From positions 2,046,001 to 2,110,000 of the forward strand of contig NC_016041.1 of assembly GCF_000226565.1 (NCBI RefSeq): a DNA stretch of 64,000 bases, in the 5' to 3' direction. Both the position numbers and the translations under genes were made by a program. Of this stretch, positions 25,983 through 35,086 are shown in pieces. The stretch is from Glaciecola nitratireducens FR1064 (lineage in GTDB: Bacteria; Pseudomonadota; Gammaproteobacteria; Enterobacterales; Alteromonadaceae). The notes beneath the pieces were generated by a model. That model did no database searches, was not told the DNA's origin, and worked only from the letters and a program-made list of their open reading frames with translations. Each line of letters opens with the position of its first letter. The first letter of the stretch is position 1.

Positions 25983-26054
25983 GTTCCTACATTCTCCCGA
26001 ACTATCGCCTGATGCGATACTTTTCTAGTAACTTCTAAACTATTAACAAAATGA

Positions 26055-26072
26055 TTACATCATTTTACATCA
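26055..26072 (-). promoter_or_regulatory. Candidate operator: tandem repeat upstream of DUF1302 operon
   Basis: On the minus strand TGATGTAA occurs twice with a 10-bp period (one helical turn), 73-90 bp before the DUF1302 start codon. Tandem same-face repeats upstream of a promoter often bind an activator. No regulator gene is adjacent and the assignment is speculative. Confidence 0.3.
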
Positions 26073-26146
26073 ATCGCAAGAACAAATCGTACCAGTTAAC
26101 AATTTATGCAAAAAAACCACATAAAATAGCTTGTTATGCTCTATTT

Positions 26147-26371
26147 TCAACCAGTCACCCTTTCAAATGACTGTATTTTATTTTCGCCATTCACCGTCAA
26201 ACAAAACTTGCCTTTAATTCCCGAAGGTTCAACAAAAGGCCGCAGTCTAATTGATGGAATTTGCACCCTTTCTCCAGTCGTTGCGGTTACAACAACGGTT
26301 TTCACTGTTGTTAGGTAAAGGTTCTCACATTCTGCATAGGACAGACTGATTATAAAAAGGTAGCGTTTCAT
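26147..26371 (-). CDS. Possible small protein of 74 residues (hypothetical)
   Basis: An ATG-started frame in the gap between pepN and the DUF1302 operon. The N-terminus MKRYLFIISLSYAECE is mildly hydrophobic, like a weak signal or anchor, and the rest is mixed (TATTGERVQIPSIRLRPF). GTGAAG upstream is a modest ribosome site. I do not recognise the sequence. A 60-codon frame on the opposite strand covers much of it, so coding potential is uncertain. Confidence 0.35.
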   Translation of the reverse strand: MKRYLFIISLSYAECENLYLTTVKTVVVTATTGERVQIPSIRLRPFVEPSGIKGKFCLTVNGENKIQSFERVTG

Positions 26372-26447
26372 AGCGTTTACTTCACTCTAACAACACTCTA
26401 AATAGAAGACTCTTCTCAAGAACCCGGCTATAAAGATAGCCTAGCTT

Positions 26448-29063
26448 TTAACTCGTCAGACTCTTACTAACTTTTTCGTATAAATCTTTGCTCAAGTTAG
26501 CCCGGTTAAGCAGGCGTTTTAACTGCATTACCATCATCTCTTGATGGCTTTTCGCAAACTTCTTATATTGAATAAGTGGCGTCACTAACCTCGCAGCAAT
26601 TTGTGGGTTTATTGGGTCAAGTTCAAGCAAATAGTCAGTTAAAAATTGATAACCACTACCATCAATAGCATGAAAACCGTCTGTGTTATAAAATGCAAAG
26701 CTGCCGACTAAAGACCGCACCTTGTTTGGATTTCTAAGGTTGAACTGTCGATGACTTGCAAGCAACGTTAGTTTAGACAAGATGTCATTGCTTTTAGTGG
26801 TTGCATGCAAAGCAAACCATTTGTCCATCACTACCGCGTTCTCGAGGTATTCGCTTTCAAAAGACAGCATTAGCTTTTCAAATAGCTCAACCGAACATAT
26901 TTGGGAAGCCTTCAACATAGTTAGCTTGTCCGTCATGTTATCCGCACTATTAAAACGCTTCTCTAATTGCGCAGCCATTTCCGGTGTTTTTGAATAACTT
27001 AGCAACTGCAAAACAGCACTAAGTACTCGTCGTTCGTTAACTTGAACCTTAGTATATTCATAACTTTTTTGCGCTGTATTAGCCATAATTTCAAGTAAAA
27101 AGTCTTGTAGATTTTCCTGCATTTGTACAAGAAAAGCAGACCGCGCAGCTGACAACTTAAGCGGCTCTGAAAACTCAAAACCTTGAGTTAAGGATTCTAC
27201 ACTAGGTATTGTTAGCATCTCATTTAACAGTTCGTAGTTATTGCAAGCTTGCCTCAATGCAGCTTCTAGCTTTCCCCAAACAGATGTTGATAATTCAACG
27301 CTTTCATTGTGATAAAGCTCAGATATGAGGCTTGAATATAGTGCTTGGCTTGCATCCCATTTAGAATAATCGCTAGATGAAAATGTCATGATAAGCAAAT
27401 AATCTTCTAAGGAATAAGGATAATCGAGTATCACAGGTGCAGAAAAATCGCTTAGTAATACCGGAACAAAATCCTCGCTAGGAACCGTTACGCTAGCATT
27501 TGCTTTATCTAAAACAAAGGTATCGTTATTCAGGTTTAAATCGATTTTACGACCGCTACGTTCTAAACATTCCACCTTAATCGGTAGGTATAGAGCTCGC
27601 TTATCTGCCTGATCGGCAGTAGGGTTTGTGCGTTGAGTGAAGTTTAGCTCTTTACTGCCGCTCTCTAATCCACTTTCAACCTTCACTCTTGGCGTACCTG
27701 ACTGTGAGTACCATAATTTAAAATGATCAAGGTTGACTTCATTAGCATCTTGCATCGCATTCACAAAATCATCGCACGTTACCGCTTGTCCATCATGTCT
27801 TTCAAAATACAAATCCATACCACGTCGGAAACCATCAGCAGTTAGCAATGTGTGGAGCATCCTTATGACTTCAGCGCCCTTATCGTAGACAGTGACGGTA
27901 TAGAAGTTATTCATCTCAATAACTTCATCTGGTCTGATGGGATGACTCATCGGTCCAGCATCTTCAGCAAACTGATGTTCGCGCATGACCTTTACTTGGC
28001 TTATGCGAGTGGCGAGATAACTGAACATGTCTGCAGAAAACTGCTGGTCCCTAAATACAGTTAAACCTTCCTTCAAACTTAATTGGAACCAATCTCGGCA
28101 CGTCACTCTGTTGCCAGTCCAATTATGGAAATATTCATGGCCAATAATCGATTCAATATTAAAGAAGTCGTCATCTGTGGCAGTGTTGGAATCTGCTAAG
28201 ACGAATTTACTGTTGAAAACGTTTAGCCCTTTATTTTCCATTGCTCCCATATTAAAGAAGTCGACGGCGACAACCATATAGATGTCTAAATCATATTCTA
28301 AACCAAACACATCCTCGTCCCACTTCATCGCTTTTTTTAGCGATGCCAGAGCGTGATGACCTTGTGACGCTTTACCCTTATCAACAAATAATTCTAACTG
28401 TATCTGACGACCGGACATTGTTGTAAATGAATCACTTAGCTTGTCGAAATTACCGGCAACTAACGCGAACAAATAACAGGGCTTTTTGAAGGGGTCATGC
28501 CATTTAACTAACTTTTTACCGTCAGCAAGGTCACGTTCTTCTACTAGATTACCATTCGACAATACGTGCGGAAACGCCGCTTTTTCAGCAATGATGGTGA
28601 CGGTATAAACAGACAACACATCGGGACGATCTAAGAAATAGGTGATCTTGCGGAAACCCTCGGCCTCACATTGTGTGCAGTATGCCTCATTAGATAGATA
28701 GAGTCCTTCCAAACTTCCGTTATTGATTGGGTCAACGCTATTTTTTATCTGCAAAGTGAAGTCTGTTAACTGCGCAAGCTCAGCCTGCGGGATAACGAGT
28801 TTCCCCTCTTCTATTCTATAGTTGGTGAACGCCGAACCGTTTAAAAAAACGCTGATTAATTTAAGGTCTTCACCATCCAGAATTAGATCTTGCTCGGAAG
28901 CTACGCCAGCATTGCTTGATATAGCATGTGGCGAAGTTTCACATTTCAGCGTTGAGGTAATAATTGTATCGGTTGGATCCAGTTCAATAACAAGATCAAC
29001 TTCATTGATGAGGTAATTGGGCGCTTGATAATCTAAGCGCTTTTTAGCTATTGCTTGAGACAA
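26448..29063 (-). CDS. pepN: Aminopeptidase N (M1 family zinc peptidase)
   Basis: An 871-residue cytosolic metallopeptidase that removes N-terminal residues from peptides. Substrate-binding GAMEN is at 273-277 and the zinc site HEYFH at 309-313 with the third ligand E332 in LKEGLTVF. Length matches E. coli PepN (870), including the helical C-terminal domain. There is no signal peptide. It starts 2 bp after the NhaC antiporter stop, so it is the third gene of an NSS-nhaC-pepN unit: amino-acid uptake, Na+ cycling and peptide breakdown in one transcript. No strong terminator was seen after the stop. Confidence 0.97.
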   Translation of the reverse strand: MSQAIAKKRLDYQAPNYLINEVDLVIELDPTDTIITSTLKCETSPHAISSNAGVASEQDLILDGEDLKLISVFLNGSAFTNYRIEEGKLVIPQAELAQLTDFTLQIKNSVDPINNGSLEGLYLSNEAYCTQCEAEGFRKITYFLDRPDVLSVYTVTIIAEKAAFPHVLSNGNLVEERDLADGKKLVKWHDPFKKPCYLFALVAGNFDKLSDSFTTMSGRQIQLELFVDKGKASQGHHALASLKKAMKWDEDVFGLEYDLDIYMVVAVDFFNMGAMENKGLNVFNSKFVLADSNTATDDDFFNIESIIGHEYFHNWTGNRVTCRDWFQLSLKEGLTVFRDQQFSADMFSYLATRISQVKVMREHQFAEDAGPMSHPIRPDEVIEMNNFYTVTVYDKGAEVIRMLHTLLTADGFRRGMDLYFERHDGQAVTCDDFVNAMQDANEVNLDHFKLWYSQSGTPRVKVESGLESGSKELNFTQRTNPTADQADKRALYLPIKVECLERSGRKIDLNLNNDTFVLDKANASVTVPSEDFVPVLLSDFSAPVILDYPYSLEDYLLIMTFSSSDYSKWDASQALYSSLISELYHNESVELSTSVWGKLEAALRQACNNYELLNEMLTIPSVESLTQGFEFSEPLKLSAARSAFLVQMQENLQDFLLEIMANTAQKSYEYTKVQVNERRVLSAVLQLLSYSKTPEMAAQLEKRFNSADNMTDKLTMLKASQICSVELFEKLMLSFESEYLENAVVMDKWFALHATTKSNDILSKLTLLASHRQFNLRNPNKVRSLVGSFAFYNTDGFHAIDGSGYQFLTDYLLELDPINPQIAARLVTPLIQYKKFAKSHQEMMVMQLKRLLNRANLSKDLYEKVSKSLTS

Positions 29064-29065
29064 AT

Positions 29066-30580
29066 TTAGACTCCTTGGTCTACCACCTTCACTTTTGGAG
29101 GTGTTAAGCGTAAAATTTTAATGCCTAAATAAGCATAAATTACGGCAAGAATAGGGTTAATAAGGTTAAAGAAAGCATACACAAAATAATCATAAACAGA
29201 GACGCCCAATACACCCGACATGTATGCGCCGCAGGTGTTCCAAGGGATAAGTGGTGAGGTTAATGTTCCCCCATCCTCCAAGCTTCTAGAAAGATTAAGT
29301 TGGTCTAAACCGCGCTTTTCAAACTCTTCTTTATACATACGACCCGGCATCACGATACTGATATATTGATCCGCAGTAATAATGTTTGTACCGATACACG
29401 TTAAGATTGTTCTGCTAATCATGTCGCCCGCACTCGTTGCACCTTTTAAGAAAGTGGCAACAACCGCTTTTAATAAACCTACTTTTTCTAAAACGGCACC
29501 GAAACTCATCGCACAGATAATTAACCAAACCGTATTAAGCATGCTGGACATGCCACCGCGGCTAAGCAGCTTATCTAAACTTTCATCGCCAGTATCAAAA
29601 CTGACACCGTCGAATAATGCGCTCCAAGTCACCATAATATGCTTAACCCACTCTGGAATTTCTTTAAAAAGCCAGTGAATAGCATCTGGTGCCGTAACTG
29701 TGAGCTTGTCAGCAAATGAGGAAACCAAGTTATCCTGAAATAATAAAGCCCAAATGACGCCTAATAACGCGCCAATAGCAATTGCAGGGAAAGCCGGCAT
29801 TTTTTTAATGGCTAAGGTCAATAAAACCACAAGCGGGATCAACAGATGGATACCAAGCTCAAACTGACTCGCTAATGTTTGCTGCATTTTTTCAATGCTG
29901 TCACTCACTTGGCTTGTATCTTCGGTTAAACCGATAATAATGAAAAGAACTAAGGTAATTCCGAAGCTTGGTATCGTTGTCCACAGCATATATTTAATGT
30001 GTTCGAACAAATCTGTGCCCGCAATTGCTGGAGCTAAATTAGTTGTTTCGGATAAAGGCGACAGCTTATCGCCGAAATAAGCGCCGGATACGACGGCACC
30101 GGCTGTTATAGCAAGCGACATTTCCATTCCGGTTGCAACGCCAATCAACGCAACCCCTACGGTTGCTGCCGTTGTCCACGAACTACCGATACTCATTGCG
30201 ACCACAGCACAAATTATTGAAGCAGCGGCATAGAAAAACGTAGGGTTAAGTAAACTCAAGCCATAATAGATGAGAGTTGGGACAGTACCTGCCAGCATCC
30301 ACGTGCCGATAAGAGAACCAACCACAAACAATATCATGCAGGCTCCCAAGGACATCGAAATCCCCTTCACTAAACCTTCTTCGATTGATCTCCAGCGGTG
30401 CCCGTTTTTTATCCCTATAATTGCCGCGACGCCCATAGCAAGCAATAGAGCTATCTGATTTGGTCCATATGATGAATCTTCACCATACAAAAAAACCGCA
30501 CTACCCATGAAAAAAACCAAAAGTATAATCGGAATTAGCGCGTCTGTTAGGGTCGGCTCTTTGATGCGTGGTTCAGTCAT
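29066..30580 (-). CDS. nhaC: Na+/H+ antiporter, NhaC family
   Basis: A 504-residue inner-membrane protein with about eleven to twelve hydrophobic segments (for example ALIPIILLVFFMGSAVFLYG at 14-33 read in part). NhaC hallmarks are SIGSSWTTAATVGVALIG and AYFGDKLSPLSETTNLAPA. The family exchanges Na+ (sometimes with malate or other partners) for protons and regulates cytosolic Na+ and pH. It lies 12 bp after the NSS symporter gene and 2 bp before pepN, which suggests that it re-exports the Na+ brought in with amino acids. Which member of the NhaC superfamily it is (Na+/H+ or malate/lactate type) cannot be settled by eye. Confidence 0.9.
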   Translation of the reverse strand: MTEPRIKEPTLTDALIPIILLVFFMGSAVFLYGEDSSYGPNQIALLLAMGVAAIIGIKNGHRWRSIEEGLVKGISMSLGACMILFVVGSLIGTWMLAGTVPTLIYYGLSLLNPTFFYAAASIICAVVAMSIGSSWTTAATVGVALIGVATGMEMSLAITAGAVVSGAYFGDKLSPLSETTNLAPAIAGTDLFEHIKYMLWTTIPSFGITLVLFIIIGLTEDTSQVSDSIEKMQQTLASQFELGIHLLIPLVVLLTLAIKKMPAFPAIAIGALLGVIWALLFQDNLVSSFADKLTVTAPDAIHWLFKEIPEWVKHIMVTWSALFDGVSFDTGDESLDKLLSRGGMSSMLNTVWLIICAMSFGAVLEKVGLLKAVVATFLKGATSAGDMISRTILTCIGTNIITADQYISIVMPGRMYKEEFEKRGLDQLNLSRSLEDGGTLTSPLIPWNTCGAYMSGVLGVSVYDYFVYAFFNLINPILAVIYAYLGIKILRLTPPKVKVVDQGV

Positions 30581-30592
30581 TATTTGATTTCC

Positions 30593-31936
30593 CTATGCGG
30601 TCAGTGAACGGTAAAACATGAATGCAATAACTATTGGGCATACAAATTTTATGTACCAAGGCCAAATTCTCCAGAACAAACCCTGCTCAACTCCAACCTG
30701 CCCTTGTTTAAGTTCAGTTAATATCTCGTTTCTATTCCAAACCCACCCGGCAAACAAACATAAGACAAAACCAAGTAAGGGCTGACTGTACTGTGTCGTT
30801 ATCGAAATAACCAAACCAAATAAAGCATCAAAGTTAAGAATAATTACGCTGGAAATGACCAACACAACTACGCTGAGTATTGTGGAAGCTTTCTTTCGTT
30901 CTACTCCCTGGTGGTCTACTAAATAAGCGACAGGCACTTCCAACATTGAAATTGAAGACGTTAAGGCAGCAATCACCATAAGCGCGAAAAATGCAGTTGC
31001 TACAACCCATCCAACCACGTCAATCGTCGCAAATAGCGCAGGTAACACATTAAATATTAGGCTGTCACCCTGAATAAGAGCGCCGGTTTCAGTGAATATT
31101 TGCACACCATTATTGGCCGCTACGTACATTGCGGGAATGATTAGCATCCCAGCAAAGACAGCAACACCAATATCAACTAAAGCGACGGAAGCCCCTAACT
31201 TGGGTAGATTTTCATTTGCTTGAATATAGGAACCGTAAACCAGCATCGTTCCAACACCAAGGGACATAGAAAAGAAAGCTTGTCCCATCGCATCAATCAG
31301 TAAACCAGCGTCTAATAAACGACTAAAATCTGGAACTAAATAGGCCTTCCAACCTTCAATAGCACCGTCCTGAAAACTGACGTAAACAATAAGGATAACG
31401 ATAATAGTAAACAGAGTTGGCATTAGTCTGACTGACCAACGCTCTATGCCATTACTCACGCCACCGCTGACAACGAAGCCAGTCAAAAAGAGAAATAACG
31501 CCATAAATGTCGCATTTCTTGAAATTGAAAATTCCGTGAGCCATGGAATGCTAAAACCAAGCATATTACTCGCCGCGTCAACGAAAAACGCAATCATCCA
31601 ACCGGCGACAATACTGTAAAAAGCAAGAATGAAGACGACGGTCAACAGACCGATAGAGCCAGTAAAAATACCAGCAACTCTAATTTTAGAATTTGAGGAG
31701 AGAGAGCCAAGCGCATCAATCATATTAGCGCGCTTTGCACGACCGATAATGAGTTCTGCCATTAGTACAGGGTAAGCCAATAAAAATGCCATCACCAAAT
31801 ACATCAACACAAAGGCGGCGCCACCGTTTTCGGCAACCTTTGTGGGAAAACCCCAAATATTGCCTAATCCGACAGCAGAACCTGCCGCAGCCAACACGAA
31901 TCCAATTCGCGAAGAAAACTCACCGCGTGCACTCAT
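30593..31936 (-). CDS. Sodium-dependent transporter, NSS (SNF) family
   Basis: A 447-residue inner-membrane symporter with the LeuT fold. TM1 carries the Na+/substrate signature SRIGFVLAAAGSAVGLGNIWGFP (in two pieces around residues 9-31), and TM6 holds FFSMSLGVGTMLVYGSY. The short form with eleven helices matches bacterial transporters such as MhsT and TnaT, which take up hydrophobic or aromatic amino acids with Na+. The substrate cannot be read from sequence alone. It heads the operon with nhaC and pepN. The gap to prc upstream is only 99 bp and contains the prc terminator, with a TATAAT about 15 bp before the start codon. Confidence 0.92.
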   Translation of the reverse strand: MSARGEFSSRIGFVLAAAGSAVGLGNIWGFPTKVAENGGAAFVLMYLVMAFLLAYPVLMAELIIGRAKRANMIDALGSLSSNSKIRVAGIFTGSIGLLTVVFILAFYSIVAGWMIAFFVDAASNMLGFSIPWLTEFSISRNATFMALFLFLTGFVVSGGVSNGIERWSVRLMPTLFTIIVILIVYVSFQDGAIEGWKAYLVPDFSRLLDAGLLIDAMGQAFFSMSLGVGTMLVYGSYIQANENLPKLGASVALVDIGVAVFAGMLIIPAMYVAANNGVQIFTETGALIQGDSLIFNVLPALFATIDVVGWVVATAFFALMVIAALTSSISMLEVPVAYLVDHQGVERKKASTILSVVVLVISSVIILNFDALFGLVISITTQYSQPLLGFVLCLFAGWVWNRNEILTELKQGQVGVEQGLFWRIWPWYIKFVCPIVIAFMFYRSLTA

Positions 31937-31986
31937 AAATTACCCCATTATATTTATTTTTATTAGTGGTACTTTTTAAAGCGAAT

Positions 31987-32010
31987 AAAGGCAGCTATGG
32001 CGCTGCCTTT
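31987..32010 (-). terminator. Intrinsic terminator of proQ-prc
   Basis: Minus strand AAAGGCAGCGCCATAGCTGCCTTT forms an imperfect hairpin closed by GGCAGC/GCTGCC and followed by TTT, 25 bp past the prc stop. Confidence 0.75.
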
Positions 32011-32035
32011 TATTCTATCTATATGTATTTCAAGT

Positions 32036-34099
32036 CTAGTCTTTTAGGTTTAATGCATAACTTCCTGAACTTACCATATCAAATGTGATATTGGCTGCCT
32101 CAGATAGAAACGGGTCTATCTTTTCAAGCGCTTCAGGTAATTCGTCCTCTAAGGAAGTCACTTTTTCAAGCCCCATCCGTTCAAGCCGCTCATTAATTCT
32201 AACGAGTTGTTTCTCTTCAGTTTCTTTTTTAGTCTCAAGCCTTTCTGACTCAACCAGACTGATATAATTTTTATCTTTATTTTTGTTATATTCTTCAATA
32301 TCAGTGAAGATATATGCAAATTCTGGGTCTTTAATCACACGAGCAGCATGCTTGGCAGCAAGTACATCGATAACACCATCGTAACGACCTAATTGGGAGT
32401 AATTAGCTTTCTGAATGCTATCGTATGGTAGCGCATTTTCTTCTTTACTTTCGCCCCACTCAGCCGGATCTACTGGTGACGGGTACAGAATATCAGGCAA
32501 TACACCTTTGTGCTGCGTGCTGCCGCCACTAATGCGGTAGAACTTAGCGATTGTAAATTGAACAGCTCCTAGCGTTTTGTCTAAGTCATAAATACGGCTT
32601 AAACCTCTGTGTTGCTGAACCGTTCCTTTACCAAACGTTTGCTCACCAATAATAACCGCACGATTATAATCTTGCATTGCAGCAGCAAATATCTCACTTG
32701 CAGAAGCACTGTAGCGGTCAACCATCACGGTTAATGGACCACCGTAATAAACGAGTCCATCTGTATCGCGGTCAACACTAATGCGTCCGTTTTCATAACG
32801 AACCTGCACAACGGGACCCTTATCAATAAACAATCCACTTAATAAAACTGACTCAGGAAGAGAACCTCCACCATTACCGCGCAAATCAACGATAACGCCT
32901 TCAACATTCTCGTCTTTCAATTTATCTAATTCTTTTTTAACGTCTACATGCAGGTTATGATAAAAACTTGGAATATTAATCACGCCCAATTTCTGACCTT
33001 TGTGCGGCCCAGAATCAGGAATGTAAACTTCAGATTTTGCAGCTCTGTCTTCTAACTTCACTTTATCGCGCGTAATTTGGATCTCAGCAATTTTCTTACT
33101 TTCGCTGCTGCCCTTTAATACTTGAAGCTTCACTACACTGCCTTTTGGTCCTTTAATGAGTTCAACAACCTCATCTAAACGCCAGCCAACGATGTCGACA
33201 AACTCTTCACCTTCTTGCGCAACTGCAATAATTTTATCTTCAGGTTTTATTTTAGCGGACTTATCAGCAGGCCCGCCAGCCACAAGACTAACAATAACCG
33301 TATGATCGTCTTCACTGCGCAATACTGCACCAATCCCTTCTAGGGAAAGGTTCATTTCCATTTGGAAGCGCTCAGTATTCCGAGGAGAAAGGTAACTTGT
33401 GTGCGCTTCAATACTGCGAGCAAATGAATTCATTACCGTTTGAAATACGTCTTCGCTGTTAGTTTGACTCAGCCTTTTAATCGCACGTTTATAGCGTTTT
33501 GTAAGAATGTCCTGCGTCTCTTCCCACGTTTTATCAGCCATTTTTAAATTCAATGCGTCGTATTTTACGCGTTGGCGCCACACTTCATTCAATTCAGCGC
33601 TTGTCGCGGCCCAGACAGCTTTTTCTCTGTCATAGAAATATTTGTCATTTTCTACTTCGTAATCAAACGGCTTATCAAGCAACGTAAGGGCATAATTAAA
33701 GCGCTCGGCTCTGCGCTTCAAATTAACCATGTAAATATCGTATGCAATGTCCAATTGACCTTGTCGAATCGCGTCATCGAAAGAATCTTTAGACTTTTCA
33801 AACCCAGTAATATCCGACGCTAAGAAGAAGTTTTTGTTCACGTCTAGTGAACGTAAATATCTTTCAAATACTTTTTCAGAAAGTTCGTCATCTATTTTGA
33901 TTTTTTTGTAGTGCGAGCGTGTGAAGTGGTCGGTAATACGTTTTGCAGATTTGCTGTGTTGGGATTCTTGCGAAAGCTCAGGAATGGAATCAGCGGTTTC
34001 TGTGGATGGGCCAGCGATGCTGACACCAACAACTAAAGCACTTGCGACAGAAATCCATATCAGTTGCTTTTTAAAAGACTTACCCAAATTTAACTGCAT
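32036..34099 (-). CDS. prc: Tail-specific carboxy-terminal protease Prc (Tsp), S41 family
   Basis: A 687-residue periplasmic protease that degrades proteins with nonpolar C-termini and trims lipoproteins and murein enzymes. It has a signal sequence (about 10-30, ending ALVVGVSIAG), a long helical N-terminal region, a PDZ domain with LSLEGIGAVL and PADKSAKIKPEDKIIAV, and the S41 core with VDLRGNGGGSL. The catalytic Ser is in RYSASASEIFAAAM and the Lys in GEQTFGKGTVQQ. Size agrees with E. coli Prc (682). It lies 29 bp after proQ, as in E. coli, and ends at an intrinsic terminator. Confidence 0.96.
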   Translation of the reverse strand: MQLNLGKSFKKQLIWISVASALVVGVSIAGPSTETADSIPELSQESQHSKSAKRITDHFTRSHYKKIKIDDELSEKVFERYLRSLDVNKNFFLASDITGFEKSKDSFDDAIRQGQLDIAYDIYMVNLKRRAERFNYALTLLDKPFDYEVENDKYFYDREKAVWAATSAELNEVWRQRVKYDALNLKMADKTWEETQDILTKRYKRAIKRLSQTNSEDVFQTVMNSFARSIEAHTSYLSPRNTERFQMEMNLSLEGIGAVLRSEDDHTVIVSLVAGGPADKSAKIKPEDKIIAVAQEGEEFVDIVGWRLDEVVELIKGPKGSVVKLQVLKGSSESKKIAEIQITRDKVKLEDRAAKSEVYIPDSGPHKGQKLGVINIPSFYHNLHVDVKKELDKLKDENVEGVIVDLRGNGGGSLPESVLLSGLFIDKGPVVQVRYENGRISVDRDTDGLVYYGGPLTVMVDRYSASASEIFAAAMQDYNRAVIIGEQTFGKGTVQQHRGLSRIYDLDKTLGAVQFTIAKFYRISGGSTQHKGVLPDILYPSPVDPAEWGESKEENALPYDSIQKANYSQLGRYDGVIDVLAAKHAARVIKDPEFAYIFTDIEEYNKNKDKNYISLVESERLETKKETEEKQLVRINERLERMGLEKVTSLEDELPEALEKIDPFLSEAANITFDMVSSGSYALNLKD

Positions 34100-34128
34100 A
34101 TTACCTACCTTTCTGTTTTGGCTTGACG

Positions 34129-34773
34129 TTAAAGCGTTAGGCGCAACTGTGCGCGTTGTACTTTGACTGTCATGCCTGAATTTAGTTGCACTTGAATACC
34201 GTCTTTTGCAACTTCAGTGATTGTTGCAGGCATTGGAGAACTGCCTACTTTTACTGATACTTCTACGCCGACTTTTAAATCATCGTCCACTAACTCGCGA
34301 ACTTTTACCTTGGGAGCTGCCTGTTTTACTTTACGCTCTGCCGGTTTTTTGTCTTTTGAGTCTCCTTTACCAGGAATTTTTGCTCTAGCTTTAAAGCCTT
34401 TTTTGTCTTGAGTTTGCTTTTTCTGCTCTTGACGTTTTTCAGCAGCCTTCGCCTTACTCTCTTTTAATTGAGTTGCAGCATGATCAGCATGCTCTTTCTC
34501 AACTTGGTCTCCATCAACACCATCTAAATCAATGCGATGAACACCTTCTTTTACCGATGCAAGATATTTCCAACTACTGGTGTAATGCCTTAAAGACATT
34601 CTCAACAGACGTTTACTTAATCGAGTGTCGTCTTTTAGGCGTTCAGACAAATCGTGAAAAATGCCAATTTTAAGTGGTTTAGCGTCAGATTGAAGCGAAA
34701 AGCACTTAGGGAATTCGGTAGCAAGAAAGGCTAACACTTCTTTGCTATTTGCTAATTTTTGTTGTTCGTCCAT
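34129..34773 (-). CDS. proQ: RNA chaperone ProQ
   Basis: A 214-residue RNA-binding protein of the ProQ/FinO family, which binds structured sRNAs and 3' ends of mRNAs. The N-terminal FinO domain (about 5-115) reads LAFLATEFPKCFSLQSDAKPLKIGIF, then RLSKRLLRMSLRHYTSSWKYL and RIDLDGVDGDQV. A Lys-rich linker follows (about 115-160), and a Tudor-like C-terminal domain (LKVGVEVSVKVGS to VKVQRAQLRL). ATG at 34773 matches the start of homologues; 34 further codons upstream are open but belong to the neighbouring gene's region. It precedes prc as in E. coli. Confidence 0.95.
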   Translation of the reverse strand: MDEQQKLANSKEVLAFLATEFPKCFSLQSDAKPLKIGIFHDLSERLKDDTRLSKRLLRMSLRHYTSSWKYLASVKEGVHRIDLDGVDGDQVEKEHADHAATQLKESKAKAAEKRQEQKKQTQDKKGFKARAKIPGKGDSKDKKPAERKVKQAAPKVKVRELVDDDLKVGVEVSVKVGSSPMPATITEVAKDGIQVQLNSGMTVKVQRAQLRLTL

Positions 34774-34798
34774 TAAATTACTTCGTAGTTTGTGTTGT

Positions 34799-35086
34799 TT
34801 ACAATTCTTCGGATTCGGAATCATCCCAAGTTGAGAGTAGATGATCCACCCAATCAACCAAGTCGTCAACCTCAATATCTAATAAATAGCTCTCAAGATG
34901 CCAATGTTCCCACGTTTTCTCTATAATTCTGTTAATTTTTTCAACTTCTTCGTCTTCGTCTATGTGATCGAAAACCATATGCAGGATAGTGTTTAACTTT
35001 TCAGACGCTTCATAAGGGTCATCATGCACATCTTCCATATCATCCGGCGTGCTTAATAATACATGAATATCGACTAAACACTTCAT
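34799..35086 (-). CDS. Small acidic protein between msrC and proQ (hypothetical)
   Basis: A 95-residue protein with no signal or membrane segment and a strongly acidic composition (clusters DDMEDVHDDPYEAS, DHIDEDEEVEK and WDDSESEEL). It has four to five predicted helices rich in Trp and His (KTWEHWHLESYLLD). I do not recognise a family. Its ATG overlaps the stop of the GAF/fRMsr gene by one base (TAATG), and it ends 25 bp before proQ, so it is translated with both. Acidic partners of nucleic-acid-binding proteins exist, which makes a link to ProQ thinkable but unproven. Confidence 0.75.
   Translation of the reverse strand: MKCLVDIHVLLSTPDDMEDVHDDPYEASEKLNTILHMVFDHIDEDEEVEKINRIIEKTWEHWHLESYLLDIEVDDLVDWVDHLLSTWDDSESEEL

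Larger units (their letters stand above)
25983..26447. other. 465-bp intergenic stretch upstream of the DUF1302 operon
   Basis: It contains the promoter region of the DUF1302 operon and, on the minus strand, a possible 74-codon gene (listed separately). A direct repeat TTACATCA-N2-TTACATCA (26055-26072) lies about 75-90 bp before the DUF1302 start. A short hairpin GGCTAT-CTTT-ATAGCC follows the pepN stop on the minus strand without a proper T-run. Nothing else was recognised. Confidence 0.5.
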
